From contig CAYHCF010000019.1 of NCBI GenBank assembly GCA_964355075.1, positions 1 to 64,000 of the forward strand: a stretch of 64,000 bases of DNA, given 5' to 3'. Numbering within the stretch: the stretch's first letter is position 1; each line of letters opens with the position of its first letter. The stretch comes from B1 sp964355075. Its GTDB lineage: Bacteria > Bacteroidota > Bacteroidia > UKL13-3. Below the pieces are notes generated by a model. That model saw only the letters and a list, made by a program, of their open reading frames with translations. It had not been told where the DNA came from and searched no databases. A program made the position numbers and the translations under genes. Shown piece by piece: positions 1-8,924 of the stretch.

Positions 1-140
1 TTACTACTGAGTTACCATTGAATTACGATTGAGTTACTACTGAGTTACCATTGAATTACGATTGAATTACGATTGAATTACTACTGAATTACGATTGAAT
101 TACTACTGAGTTACGATTGAATTACCATCGAATCACATTT
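1..140. repeat. 11-bp tandem array A (GAATTACNAYT type)
   Basis: Twelve consecutive 11-bp units starting at position 9, variants of GARTTACNAYT, the last one degenerate. The array starts directly after the stop codon of the oxidoreductase beta gene and runs off the left edge. Only one orientation of the family is visible here. There are no spacers and the unit is far too short for a CRISPR. Confidence 0.95.
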
Positions 141-915
141 ATTTAGGAAGCTTTATGTCTCCCAAAGGGAAAACCGGAAACATATTTTCTTCCATCCATT
201 TATTTGAATCGAGTGGGGTCATTTTCCATCCTGAATTGCAATTGGAAACGATTTCAACAAAAGACAATCCCTTGTTTTCTAACTGACATTTTACTGCCTT
301 TTCGATTGCTTTTTTTGTCTTTCTCACGTTTGCCGGCGTATGTACACTTTGCCGGGTAACGTAGCAGGTTCCGGGTAGCATTGCCACCATTTCGGTTATT
401 TTTAGCGGAAATCCAGTTGACTTTGTATCCCGACCATAGGGAGAAGTTGCCGTTTTCATATTGGGCAAAGTAGTCGGAGCCATTTGCCCCCCCGTCATTC
501 CGTAAATACCATTATTAACAAAGAAGATGCAAATATTTTCACCTCTATTACAGGCATGAATGGTTTCACCCGTTCCTATTGCGGCCAGGTCGCCATCTCC
601 CTGATAGGTGAAAACAAACTTATCGGGCATCAATCTTTTTATACCGGTAGCAACAGCGGGTGCTCTTCCATGGGCAGCCTGTTGCATATCAATATCCAAA
701 AAATCATACGCAAGAACCGAACATCCAACCGGAGCCACACCAATTGTTTTCGATTGCAGGTTCATTTCTTCAATCACTTCCATGATCAATCGGTGTGCAG
801 TTCCATGTCCGCAGCCCGGGCAGTATGAAAGTGCGTTATCTGTCATCAAAGGAGTTCGTTCGTAAACGATATTCTCCCGTACACAAATGCTTTCTCTAGA
901 TAGAACCTCTTCCAT
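139..915 (-). CDS. 2-oxoacid:ferredoxin oxidoreductase, beta (TPP-binding) subunit
   Basis: This is the thiamine-diphosphate subunit of an enzyme that oxidatively decarboxylates a 2-oxoacid to an acyl-CoA while reducing ferredoxin. The 258 residues show CPGCGH at 32-37, the TPP motif GDGD at 106-109 with NN at 134-135, and GMTGGQ just after, all standard for the KorB/VorA family. It overlaps the alpha gene by 20 bp and follows it and a ferredoxin, giving the order delta-alpha-beta. A gamma gene is expected next and would lie beyond the left edge of the window. The substrate (2-oxoglutarate, branched-chain or aryl 2-oxoacid) cannot be read from the sequence. Cytoplasmic and probably oxygen-sensitive. 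Confidence 0.9.
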   Translation of the reverse strand: MEEVLSRESICVRENIVYERTPLMTDNALSYCPGCGHGTAHRLIMEVIEEMNLQSKTIGVAPVGCSVLAYDFLDIDMQQAAHGRAPAVATGIKRLMPDKFVFTYQGDGDLAAIGTGETIHACNRGENICIFFVNNGIYGMTGGQMAPTTLPNMKTATSPYGRDTKSTGFPLKITEMVAMLPGTCYVTRQSVHTPANVRKTKKAIEKAVKCQLENKGLSFVEIVSNCNSGWKMTPLDSNKWMEENMFPVFPLGDIKLPK

Positions 916-2002
916 AATTTTTGTTTAATATAAATTTTTCTTCCATTACATGTAACACCTCATCAGGAGCCGGGATAATACCCCCAAGCCGTCCATAATG
1001 TTCTACCTGAACCGCACCGTTTGCGGCAAGTCTCACATCTTCCACCATTTGCCCGGCACTCATTTCAACCGATAAGATTCCTTTTACCTGTTTGGCAAGT
1101 TTGTATATTTCTTCTGTTGGAAACGGGAATAATGTAATGGGTCTTAATAATCCGATTTTTAGTCCTTTTTCTCTTCCCAGGTTCATGGCTTTCTGGCAAA
1201 CCCTTGCGCTCGAACCGTAGGCAACGAACAGATATTCGGCATCTTCGCAATTAAAGCTTTCGAATCGCACTTCATTTTCGGCAACTTTTTTAAATTTTTT
1301 CTGAAGATGAATATTAATTTTCTCTTGTCTGATAGGATCCAGATCGAGTGAGGTAATGATGTTTCTTTCTCTATCGGGAGTTTTTCCGGTTGTAGCCCAG
1401 GGATAAGTTTTAACAATATCTTCATCGGACATTCTCGGTCTTTCTTCATCCAGTACAACTTTTTCCATCATCTGGCCTATCGCTCCATCAGACAGTACCA
1501 TAACCTGGATACGATATTTGAAAGCCAGATCGAAACCGAGTTTTGCAAAATCATACATTTCCTGAACGGAGGCGGGGGCAAGAACAATCATTTTATAATC
1601 ACCGTGGCCACCCCCTTTTACTGCCTGAAAATAGTCTGATTGCGAAGGTTGAATGGTTCCCAAACCGGGACCGCCCCTTACTACGTTTAGCAATAAACAA
1701 GGAAGTTCGGTTCCTGCCAAAAATGAAATTCCCTCTTGCATCAGACTGATTCCCGGACTTGAGGAGGAAGTCATTACTCTTTTGCCACAGGCCGCACCTC
1801 CATAAACCATGTGAATAGAGGCCAACTCACTTTCTGCCTGCAAAACTACCATTCCCGTTCTTTCTTCCGGCTTATTTTCCATCAGGTATTCCATCACTTC
1901 CGACTGGGGAGTGATAGGGTATCCGAAATATCCGTCGCAACCGGCACGAATGGCACCTTCAGCAATTGCTTCGTTGCCCTTCATTAACCTTATATCTTTC
2001 AT
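896..2002 (-). CDS. 2-oxoacid:ferredoxin oxidoreductase, alpha subunit (VorB-like)
   Basis: The 368-residue alpha subunit carries the pyrimidine-binding fold and the CoA-side domain of a 2-oxoacid:ferredoxin oxidoreductase. Its N-terminus (MKGNEAIAEGAIRAGCDGYF, then GYPITPQSE) and the segment GGPGLGTIQPSQSDY are typical of the VorB/KorA group. The C-terminal part has the transketolase-C-like fold. It is translationally coupled to the beta gene and 44 bp downstream of the ferredoxin gene. The VorB-like sequence suggests branched-chain or other bulky 2-oxoacids, but that is a family-level guess. Confidence 0.9.
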   Translation of the reverse strand: MKDIRLMKGNEAIAEGAIRAGCDGYFGYPITPQSEVMEYLMENKPEERTGMVVLQAESELASIHMVYGGAACGKRVMTSSSSPGISLMQEGISFLAGTELPCLLLNVVRGGPGLGTIQPSQSDYFQAVKGGGHGDYKMIVLAPASVQEMYDFAKLGFDLAFKYRIQVMVLSDGAIGQMMEKVVLDEERPRMSDEDIVKTYPWATTGKTPDRERNIITSLDLDPIRQEKINIHLQKKFKKVAENEVRFESFNCEDAEYLFVAYGSSARVCQKAMNLGREKGLKIGLLRPITLFPFPTEEIYKLAKQVKGILSVEMSAGQMVEDVRLAANGAVQVEHYGRLGGIIPAPDEVLHVMEEKFILNKNYGRGSI

Positions 2003-2046
2003 TGAAGTAAATTAATTATAGTTTGTAAAAAAATTTAAACAGTATG

Positions 2047-2286
2047 TTAAGCAGTAACAGGGTCTTTCATTTTAACACGGTAAACGGTTATCACACCATC
2101 CGGGCAAACCAAGGCACAATTGATACAACCATTGCAATCTTCATTAATAACCGATGCATAATGATAACCCTTACTGTTCAACTTATCTGACATTGCGATG
2201 GTGAACTGCTGGCAAACAGGAACGCACAGTTGGCAGCCTTTACAGCGTTCGGAATTGATTACAATTTCGCCTTTAACTTTTGCCAT
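2047..2286 (-). CDS. 2x[4Fe-4S] ferredoxin-type delta subunit of 2-oxoacid oxidoreductase
   Basis: A 79-residue ferredoxin with two CxxCxxCxxxC clusters (CKGCQLCVPVC and CNGCINCALVCP). It should carry electrons from the adjacent TPP enzyme, as the KorD/PorD subunits do. It is the first gene of the delta-alpha-beta group and has its own promoter: a perfect TAnnTTTG element lies 21 bp before the start codon. This group can therefore be expressed separately from the large cluster to its right. Confidence 0.92.
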   Translation of the reverse strand: MAKVKGEIVINSERCKGCQLCVPVCQQFTIAMSDKLNSKGYHYASVINEDCNGCINCALVCPDGVITVYRVKMKDPVTA

Positions 2287-2306
2287 AGTATTGGATTTTT
2301 ATGGTG

Positions 2307-2314
2307 CAAAAGTA
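2307..2314 (-). promoter_or_regulatory. Bacteroidota -7 element upstream of the ferredoxin/KorAB genes
   Basis: On the minus strand the sequence TACTTTTG matches TAnnTTTG exactly, followed by CACC. No clear TTTG lies 19-21 bp upstream, so the -33 half is weak. The predicted transcript start is about 14 bp before the start codon at 2286. Confidence 0.6.
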
Positions 2315-2369
2315 CGGTTTTCCTGCTTTAAAAAACTGAGTTTTCTCATATAAATCCTTCATAGAAGCT

Positions 2370-2520
2370 GTCTGGAAATAATCTTTTCATTTTGTTATGG
2401 CCTGTTTTTCGATATGCTTCGTTGCCTTTTTTGCCTATAGGTCGCATGCTATTGGCTTCAAAAGGCGCCTCGCCTATCAAAAAACAGACACATAAAATTC
2501 TAAAAACATTATTTCCAGAC
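2370..2520. repeat. about 150-bp element bounded by 13-bp inverted repeats
   Basis: GTCTGGAAATAAT at 2370-2382 is the exact reverse complement of 2508-2520. A second, inner pair (CTGTTTTTCGAT at 2402-2413 and 2476-2487) matches with one mismatch. It fills the non-coding gap between the aminotransferase stop and the ferredoxin promoter. The open frames on both strands are short, and this looks like a MITE-sized non-coding insert or an extended hairpin. Confidence 0.6.
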
Positions 2521-2567
2521 AACTTCCTATTCTTTTGTATGACAGGTTTCAAGAGAATTTTATCAGA

Positions 2568-3578
2568 TTATTTCTGTTTTCTAAGGCATTCAATGATACG
2601 GATACAGGCATCACGATCTCCGATTCCGATACGTAAACTTTTAGGCTGGTTAAAAACATTCATATCGCATACCAGAATTCCATTTGAGCGAAGGTTTTGA
2701 TACAGTTTATCTTTTTCGGCATCCTCACTAAACCACAAGTAAAGATAATTGGCCTGAGACGGAATAATATTGTATCCCATGTTTATTAATTCATCATATA
2801 GAAATGCACATTGAATGGCATTTTCTTCAGCAGATTTTAGGATAAATTCATAATCATTTAACGCGGCAATGGCCGTTTTTCCGGAAAGATAATTCAACGA
2901 AAAAGGAATTTGTCCTTCGGTCATTTTTATGGCAAGACCTTCTTCCATCATCGCATACCCAATGCGTAAACCGGCTAAGCCATAGATTTTTGAAAAAGAG
3001 CGAAGAACGACCAGATTAGTATGTTTTTTTTGAAGCTCAATCGTATTGGGGAAAGAAGAATCGGTAACATATTCTGCGTAGGCTTCATCCAGGGCAACAA
3101 TAATATTAGGTGAGATTTTATTTAAAAAAGCATCTAATTCAGCATGAGAAATAATTGTGCCGGTGGGATTATTAGGGTTTGCGATGAAAATTAAACGGGT
3201 ACGATCATTTATGAACGGAATAAGATTTTCGGGAGTGCATCGAAAATCCGAAAGAGGTGCAAAGTTGCATTTGCGTCTGTGAAATTCAGAAAACTGGCCG
3301 TATGCGACAAAACTTTTTTCAAAAGTAAGAACTTCTTCGCCGGGTCCAACAAATGTTTGAATAAGTCCGTCAATAATTCTTACGGAACCTGCCCCAACGA
3401 TGATATTATTAACCGACACTCCAAATTTCACTGCCAATAATTCTTTAAGGGCAATAGGATTAATTTCCGGATAGAAATGAACATTTTCAATATTTTTCCG
3501 AATAGCTTCTAAGGCAAAAGGGGAACAACCATAATGATTTTCATTGGCTGATAGTTTGATTGTTTTGGCGCTTGTCAT
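2568..3578 (-). CDS. PLP-dependent aminotransferase, HisC-like (class I/II)
   Basis: A 336-residue fold-type I aminotransferase. It begins with LSANENHYGCSP as in histidinol-phosphate aminotransferases, has the PNNPTG motif, and the PLP lysine lies in SFSKIYGLAGLRIGY. Its start overlaps the stop of the molybdenum-hydroxylase FAD gene by 4 bp (ATGA), so it is co-translated with that operon and not with his genes. HisC-family enzymes often act on aromatic amino acids. Beside an indolepyruvate oxidoreductase the inferred job is transamination of tryptophan (or phenylalanine/tyrosine) to the aryl pyruvate. Histidine biosynthesis cannot be excluded. Confidence 0.85.
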   Translation of the reverse strand: MTSAKTIKLSANENHYGCSPFALEAIRKNIENVHFYPEINPIALKELLAVKFGVSVNNIIVGAGSVRIIDGLIQTFVGPGEEVLTFEKSFVAYGQFSEFHRRKCNFAPLSDFRCTPENLIPFINDRTRLIFIANPNNPTGTIISHAELDAFLNKISPNIIVALDEAYAEYVTDSSFPNTIELQKKHTNLVVLRSFSKIYGLAGLRIGYAMMEEGLAIKMTEGQIPFSLNYLSGKTAIAALNDYEFILKSAEENAIQCAFLYDELINMGYNIIPSQANYLYLWFSEDAEKDKLYQNLRSNGILVCDMNVFNQPKSLRIGIGDRDACIRIIECLRKQK

Positions 3579-4438
3579 TCAAAAATACTTTTACTGATGT
3601 TAAATAGAACTTCTTTTCTGTACCAGGCGGTGGCACGTATGTCTGAGATAGGAGAGGCGTATGATAATACTAATTCAGCAAAGGTTTCTTTATCCTTTTT
3701 TGAAATATTTTTGAAGTTCTTTCCTAATAAAAACGCACAAGCTGATTCTGTAAAGCGAACCGTAGGCGCCGATGCACCAATGGCTACCCCGGCCTTTATT
3801 ATGTTTCCTGTTTTGTCTATTTGAATATGATAGGCAAGAGAAACCACCGAACATTCCATAGAGCGACGTGTTCCAATTTTGATAAATCCGGAGAAAATGT
3901 TTTTGGAATTCTTCTGGTTAGCAGGGATCAGAACGGAATATAAGACCTCATTTTTTTTGAGAACGGTTTTTCTCACTCCGGTAAAAAAATCATTGATATT
4001 CACCCGCCTTGTTTTTCCGTTAGTACTTAATATTTCACAATCGGTCTGGAGGGCAGCCAGAGCACAGGCAAGATCACCGGAAGGAGAGGCGGTACACAAA
4101 TTTCCACCGAGGGTAGCCACCTGCCTGATTTGAGTTGAGGCAAGGCTTAAAGCAGCCTCGTGAAGCACCGGAAACCTACGTTTTATTTCATTATTTATCA
4201 CAATTTTATGGGCGGTAAAGAGGGCGCCTAAGCGAAAATCGGCAGCAGATTTTTTAATTCCTGTAAACGGAGTATCTTTTATCTGTGAAAGATTTATGAT
4301 GGTTAAATTTGCTTCCGGCATTTTTCGGGTCTCCAGCAATAAATCGGTATATCCGGCACCAAAGCGGAAATCTCTTTCCTTTCTCATTGCAACCAGCAAT
4401 TCAGATTTCGTTTTAGGATTAATAATATTGAATTCCAT
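3575..4438 (-). CDS. Molybdenum hydroxylase, FAD-binding medium subunit
   Basis: The 287-residue flavin subunit of a xanthine-oxidase-family hydroxylase (CoxM/XdhB type). The FAD site is visible as FRFGAGYTDLLLE near residue 24 and ATLGGNLCTASPSGD at about 108-122. It passes electrons from the [2Fe-2S] subunit to the acceptor. The gene lies downstream of the large and small subunit genes but is separated from them by a cysteine-synthase-like gene, which is unusual. Subunit order is small, large, (cysM-like), medium. Confidence 0.88.
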   Translation of the reverse strand: MEFNIINPKTKSELLVAMRKERDFRFGAGYTDLLLETRKMPEANLTIINLSQIKDTPFTGIKKSAADFRLGALFTAHKIVINNEIKRRFPVLHEAALSLASTQIRQVATLGGNLCTASPSGDLACALAALQTDCEILSTNGKTRRVNINDFFTGVRKTVLKKNEVLYSVLIPANQKNSKNIFSGFIKIGTRRSMECSVVSLAYHIQIDKTGNIIKAGVAIGASAPTVRFTESACAFLLGKNFKNISKKDKETFAELVLSYASPISDIRATAWYRKEVLFNISKSIFE

Positions 4439-4449
4439 GAATAAAAAAC

Positions 4450-5325
4450 TTATTTAAAAAGGCTTAAATATCTTTCAGCACGATCTGATAATACGGTAAC
4501 TACGATACCCTCCGGCTTGTTTTTCTCCATCCACCTTTCAGCAGCGAGCACATTGGCGCCGGAGCTGAACCCCACAAAAATGGCGTTTTCTTCAATGAGC
4601 CTTCTTGCTCTATCAATTGCTTCTGCTGTTGAAATCAATAAGATCTCATCCACCACGCTAAGGTCGAGAAGAAATCTACTTGCATCGCCAATTCCCTGGA
4701 TTCCGTGATCTCCATGCTCTCCACCGCTCATCACAGGTGATTCGGCCGGCTCACAAGCAATCACCTTCATGTCAGGATACTCCTTTATCAATGTTTTTCT
4801 GATACCCATCAATGTGCCTCCGGTGCCTGTTCCCAGGATCAGTGCAGATATGTTTCCAATATTTTTTGTCTGGTTCAGAATTTCTACCCCGGTTGTTTTT
4901 TCGTGACACTCAATATTCAGCGGATTCATAAATTGATCGGGATTAAACCAGCCGTTTTTAATGGCCAATTCATCTCTTAATTCAATGGCACGATCAAAAT
5001 CGCCATCGGCTACTTCAATGATCTCTGCCCCAAATAAGCGCATCATTTGTTTTCGTTCCTCACTCATGTTTCCCGGCATCACAATTTTTACATTATATCC
5101 TCTTTCGGCGCCAACAAGTGCCAAAGCAATTCCGGTATTTCCACTGGTGGCTTCAATGATGGTATCTCCCCGTTTTAACTGCTTGTTTTTTTCAGCGGCA
5201 TTGATAATATAAATTGCAATTCGGTCTTTAATACTTCCGCTTGGATTCGTTGCTTCAAATTTAGCATACAGTTTGTCATTTATTTTAAGCAAAGGCGTAT
5301 TGCCGGCTATGTCTGATGGTCTCAT
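4450..5325 (-). CDS. Cysteine synthase-like PLP enzyme (CysM/CysK family)
   Basis: A 291-residue fold-type II PLP enzyme of the O-acetylserine sulfhydrylase family. The PLP lysine is K33 in NPSGSIKDR, the substrate loop is SGNTG, and the phosphate-binding loop is GTGTGGT. The start overlaps the stop of the molybdenum subunit gene (ATGA), so it is co-translated with the hydroxylase. Its place in this operon is unexplained. It could provide cysteine or sulfide for the Fe-S clusters and sulfurated cofactor, or be a beta-elimination/replacement enzyme with another substrate. Only the family assignment is firm. Confidence 0.85.
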   Translation of the reverse strand: MRPSDIAGNTPLLKINDKLYAKFEATNPSGSIKDRIAIYIINAAEKNKQLKRGDTIIEATSGNTGIALALVGAERGYNVKIVMPGNMSEERKQMMRLFGAEIIEVADGDFDRAIELRDELAIKNGWFNPDQFMNPLNIECHEKTTGVEILNQTKNIGNISALILGTGTGGTLMGIRKTLIKEYPDMKVIACEPAESPVMSGGEHGDHGIQGIGDASRFLLDLSVVDEILLISTAEAIDRARRLIEENAIFVGFSSGANVLAAERWMEKNKPEGIVVTVLSDRAERYLSLFK

Positions 5326-7640
5326 ATAGAATTATTTTTTTTATGTTTATTATTTGAATTGTTTAAAGAGATCGCTTTTAAAATTCTTTCAGGGCTTAGC
5401 GGCAGTGAGTATATTCTTGTTCCTATAGCATCGGCAACTGCATTGGCAATAGCGGCAGCAGTAGGAATCAAAGGAGCTTCGGCCATTCCTTTTGCTCCGT
5501 AGGGTCCCTTCGAATCATTCGTTTCGATGGGGTAAAAATTAATCACAGGGACATCACTTGCTGTCAGCATTTTGTAGTTGTGAAAATTTGGATTCATCAC
5601 ATAACCCTTTTCCATGGTCAACTCTTCACTTATGGCATATCCTACTCCCATCAAAACACCCCCTTCAATCTGTCCCATTATTCCAAGTGGATTTAAAACT
5701 TTACCAACATCTTGCGAAACCTCAATTTTTAGGATTTTTATATTTCCTGTATACGTGTCCACTTCCACTTCAACAGCTTGTGCGGCAAAAGCATAAGTTC
5801 CCGAAACATTTCCTTTGAAACCGGCATCCTGGAATTTACTGGAAGGTTCATAAAAATAAGTTTCGGTACATAGTTCACTGGGAGTGGCAAAATGAATTTC
5901 ACGAACTACCTTATCTATTTTGATTGAATTTCCTCCAGAAACTTTTATCTCCCCGTTTTCATAAATTAGATTTTCTTCTGTTGTATTTAATAATGTTGCT
6001 GCTTTTTTATTTAGTTTTTTCTTCAACAAATCAATGGCTCCCAGTAAAGAATTTCCAGCAACAAAAGTTGTACGAGAGGCATGAACACCAACGTCCCATG
6101 GTTTTACATCGGTGTCGGTATTCACCACTTTTATTTTTGAAAGCGGAATAGACAATTCTTCAGAAGCCATCATGGCAAGAACGGTTTCGGAGCCCTGACC
6201 AATTTCGCTTGAACCCGTAATGATGGTGAGATAACCATAGTCATCAAGCTTCACTATAGTTCCGCAACCATCAGACCGATAAATTTTAGCCCCGCCACCC
6301 ACGTGCAGCATACTTGCATAACCTCGTCCTTTTTTAAATCTAATATCCTGCTTCCTGCTTTCTGCCAGCTGCTGCTTTGAACTTTTTTCAATCACAGCTT
6401 CCAGCGCATCTTTGTGTCCGCAGGTTTCAAAATGCAAACCTTGTCCGGTTATTTCTCCTTTGTAGTTGGAATTTAATAAACGGATTCCGGCTTTATCCAT
6501 CTTCAATTCATCCGCCAATAGATCGATTATGCTTTCCATTGCAAAAGTTGCCTGAGGATTTCCGTACCCTCTGAAAGAACCGGCATTCGGGTTATTTGTG
6601 TAAACAGCAAGCGATTCAAAACGACAAGCCGGACATTGATACAAGGATGAAAATGTCTGCATCATCACAAAAGGAGTTGTTGCCCCCCACGAGGTATAAG
6701 CACCGTTATCTTTAAGAATTTTTACATCCCGAAAAGTGAAATGTCCATCTTTATCCGCACCGGCTTCCATCTCTATACGCATTGTCTGCCGGGTTGGTGA
6801 AGCAATAAATTCTTCTTCCCGTGAATAAATTATTTGAACTGGTCGGTTTGTCTTCATGGAAAGTATCGCGGCTATCGGTTCAAACGGATTCATATCGAGT
6901 TTGCTTCCAAATCCGCCACCAATTACCACTTGCACGACCCGAATATCAGAAGGATTCATTTTCAGACAATGTGCCATATCGCGTTGATACAGGAACGGAA
7001 CTTGAGTTGAGGAATATAGGGTTAATCGTTTGATTACAGGATTCCAATCGGCAGTGATATTACTGGTTGCCATGCAGCAATGTGTCATCCTGGGGAGTTC
7101 AAATTTCTTTTTTACGATAACAGCACTTTTCTTTATTTGCTCCTTCAGATTACCATGTTCATAGAAAAATTTGTCGGCAACGTTCTTTTCGTGTTTTTTT
7201 TCTTTAAGAAATTTGTTCACGGTTCTCGCATTCGGTTTCAACGATTCGGAAGGATCAAAAATTCCCCTTTTCGGTTTATAATTTACCTTAATAAGTTTTA
7301 ATGCTTCAAGTGCGATCTCTTTTGTTTCTGCGGCAACGGCGGCTATTTCGTCACGGATACAATTTACCGTTCCCTTTTTCAAAACCGGATGATCGCGTTT
7401 GTAGCTGATCGCATTTGTATCCATATCATCGGCAGTAATCACACAATAAACGCCTTTCAATTTTTTTGCGGCAGAAACGTCAATCGTAAAATCTGCATAA
7501 GGAAATTGGGTACGCAAAATTGCGCCATGCAACATACCGGGCAGTACGATGTCATGTCCATATACGGCCTTACCCGTTACACGAATGTTTGCATCGTGCT
7601 TGGGAATTGGTTTACCGATTATTTTAAATTTTCGTGTCAT
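5322..7640 (-). CDS. Molybdenum hydroxylase, molybdopterin-binding large subunit
   Basis: The 772-residue catalytic subunit of a xanthine-oxidase/aldehyde-oxidoreductase-family enzyme that hydroxylates a carbon with water, without O2. Visible motifs are GGGFGSK at 241-247, FRGYG at 356-360, IGQGSET for pterin contact, and YGAKGMAE with the catalytic glutamate at about 721. It overlaps the small subunit gene by 4 bp and the cysteine-synthase-like gene by 4 bp. By analogy with indoleacetate dehydrogenase of Azoarcus, and from its neighbours, the inferred reaction is hydroxylation of indole-3-acetate at C2. The substrate is not proven by sequence. No signal peptide, so cytoplasmic. Confidence 0.88.
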   Translation of the reverse strand: MTRKFKIIGKPIPKHDANIRVTGKAVYGHDIVLPGMLHGAILRTQFPYADFTIDVSAAKKLKGVYCVITADDMDTNAISYKRDHPVLKKGTVNCIRDEIAAVAAETKEIALEALKLIKVNYKPKRGIFDPSESLKPNARTVNKFLKEKKHEKNVADKFFYEHGNLKEQIKKSAVIVKKKFELPRMTHCCMATSNITADWNPVIKRLTLYSSTQVPFLYQRDMAHCLKMNPSDIRVVQVVIGGGFGSKLDMNPFEPIAAILSMKTNRPVQIIYSREEEFIASPTRQTMRIEMEAGADKDGHFTFRDVKILKDNGAYTSWGATTPFVMMQTFSSLYQCPACRFESLAVYTNNPNAGSFRGYGNPQATFAMESIIDLLADELKMDKAGIRLLNSNYKGEITGQGLHFETCGHKDALEAVIEKSSKQQLAESRKQDIRFKKGRGYASMLHVGGGAKIYRSDGCGTIVKLDDYGYLTIITGSSEIGQGSETVLAMMASEELSIPLSKIKVVNTDTDVKPWDVGVHASRTTFVAGNSLLGAIDLLKKKLNKKAATLLNTTEENLIYENGEIKVSGGNSIKIDKVVREIHFATPSELCTETYFYEPSSKFQDAGFKGNVSGTYAFAAQAVEVEVDTYTGNIKILKIEVSQDVGKVLNPLGIMGQIEGGVLMGVGYAISEELTMEKGYVMNPNFHNYKMLTASDVPVINFYPIETNDSKGPYGAKGMAEAPLIPTAAAIANAVADAIGTRIYSLPLSPERILKAISLNNSNNKHKKNNSI

Positions 7641-8170
7641 AATTTGTTCAAAACATTTTCAGCGGCATCAATTATTTTCACATAACCTGTACATCTGCAT
7701 AGGTTACCTTCCAAATATTTTTTCACCTCATCTCTTGTTGGAAGCTCTTTTTTTGTTTTTCCTGAACCGGATTGCGGTTTTTCATATTGATCCATTAAGC
7801 CTTTAATGGACATCGCCATTCCGGAAGTGCAAAAACCACACTGTACCGCACCATGGGCTATCAATGATTCTTGAACCGGATGCAAGGATCCGTCGTGGTT
7901 TGTCAATCCTTCTATTGTTGTTATATTTTTGCCGTTTGCATTAATTGCCAGAAACAAGCAGGAATTGATTGGGGCATCATTCACCAAAACGGTACAGGCA
8001 CCGCACTCACCTTCATGACAGCCGGCTTTTGTGCCCTTCAGCCCAAACACATCGCGTATTAAATCAAGCAATAGGGTTGATGCTTTTATTTTACACGAAA
8101 CTTTTTTCTCGTTTAAGGTAAAGGAGATTTCATGTAGTTGAACAGGTTTTTTATTTGTTTGATTATTCAT
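7637..8170 (-). CDS. Molybdenum hydroxylase, 2x[2Fe-2S] small subunit
   Basis: A 177-residue electron-transfer subunit with a plant-type [2Fe-2S] domain (Cys51, 56, 59, 71) and a C-terminal helical [2Fe-2S] domain (Cys111, 114, 158, 160). It lies directly before the large subunit gene with a 4-bp overlap. A lysine-rich insert of about 15 residues (SGSGKTKKELPTRDE) between the two domains makes it slightly longer than the usual 150-165. The gene abuts the IOR beta gene without a gap, so the two are co-transcribed. Confidence 0.92.
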   Translation of the reverse strand: MNNQTNKKPVQLHEISFTLNEKKVSCKIKASTLLLDLIRDVFGLKGTKAGCHEGECGACTVLVNDAPINSCLFLAINANGKNITTIEGLTNHDGSLHPVQESLIAHGAVQCGFCTSGMAMSIKGLMDQYEKPQSGSGKTKKELPTRDEVKKYLEGNLCRCTGYVKIIDAAENVLNKL

Positions 8171-8782
8171 TTATAGGTTTGATCCTTTTTTTGATTCAAA
8201 ATCCAAACCCTGTTTAAATGTTCTGAGGGTTTTTTCTTTTTGGTATCCCGTTACAAGTGTATGAATTGCTTCTTCCAACTTATCTGAAGTCAAAGGAAAA
8301 TCTTTCATTTTACTAGCTCTTGCCAAAAGGAAAACATTGTAAAGCACGGCATCCATATGGTCGGGAAATTTATTAATAAAAACAATATCTTTACATTGAT
8401 TGCTAAGATATTCGGCAAAAGAAACCATATCAGGATATTCTGCCATTTGTGCATTTACTGAATAGGGTTGTATGCGGTAATTTCCAAAAATAACACTGCT
8501 GTTTTTATGAAGATAGGGTAGGCAACGCTGTGTTTCCAAAGGCTCAAGGCCCAGCAAAAAATCAACGCCGGCTTTACCGAAAAATCCGGTACAGTGTTCT
8601 CCCAAACCAATTCCTGAAGTAACGACGCCGCCTCGTTGTGAAAGACCATGAATTTCGCTCACGCTCACCGGAATTTCCGAGCGCATTGCCGCCTCCACAA
8701 TAATATTACTGAGGTAAACGATTCCTTGTCCGCCCACACCGGCTATTAGGATTTTGTAATTCAGTTGTAATTCGGTTGTCAT
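8171..8782 (-). CDS. iorB: Indolepyruvate:ferredoxin oxidoreductase, beta subunit
   Basis: The 203-residue beta (gamma-type) subunit of an aryl-pyruvate:ferredoxin oxidoreductase, recognised by AGVGGQGIVYLSNII and SEIHGLSQRGG, which are typical of IorB. It partners the fused IorA encoded upstream; the two are separated by a repeat array and a small four-helix-bundle gene. The first residues (MTTELQLN) are encoded by 11-bp repeat units, and the start codon itself is the ATGACAAC of a unit. The native protein may once have started nearer to YKILIAGVGG. Confidence 0.9.
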   Translation of the reverse strand: MTTELQLNYKILIAGVGGQGIVYLSNIIVEAAMRSEIPVSVSEIHGLSQRGGVVTSGIGLGEHCTGFFGKAGVDFLLGLEPLETQRCLPYLHKNSSVIFGNYRIQPYSVNAQMAEYPDMVSFAEYLSNQCKDIVFINKFPDHMDAVLYNVFLLARASKMKDFPLTSDKLEEAIHTLVTGYQKEKTLRTFKQGLDFESKKGSNL

Positions 8783-8915
8783 ACGGTTGTCATACGGTTG
8801 TCATTCAGTTGTCATTCAGTTGTCATTCAGTTGTTATTCAGTTGTTATTCAGTTGTTATTCAGTTGTTATTCAGTTGTTATTCAGTTGTAACGATTGAAT
8901 TACCATCGAATTATC
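8752..8915. repeat. 11-bp tandem array B, bipartite
   Basis: Eleven units GTTGTNATTCR/GTTGTCATACG from 8764 to 8884, five of them identical GTTGTTATTCA at 8830-8884, then a switch at 8885-8915 to the opposite-orientation unit GATTGAATTACCATC. In transcription order (leftward) it runs from the four-helix-bundle stop codon to the iorB start, which lies inside the array. Confidence 0.95.
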
Positions 8916-8924
8916 TTTCATTTT

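Noticed and set aside
1..140. Possible CRISPR array
   Set aside because: The 11-bp units are contiguous without spacers and vary at internal positions; no cas genes are present.
2346..2700. Short open frames on both strands between the aminotransferase and ferredoxin genes
   Set aside because: They coincide with an inverted-repeat element, have no family resemblance, and the plus-strand one runs into the aminotransferase gene.
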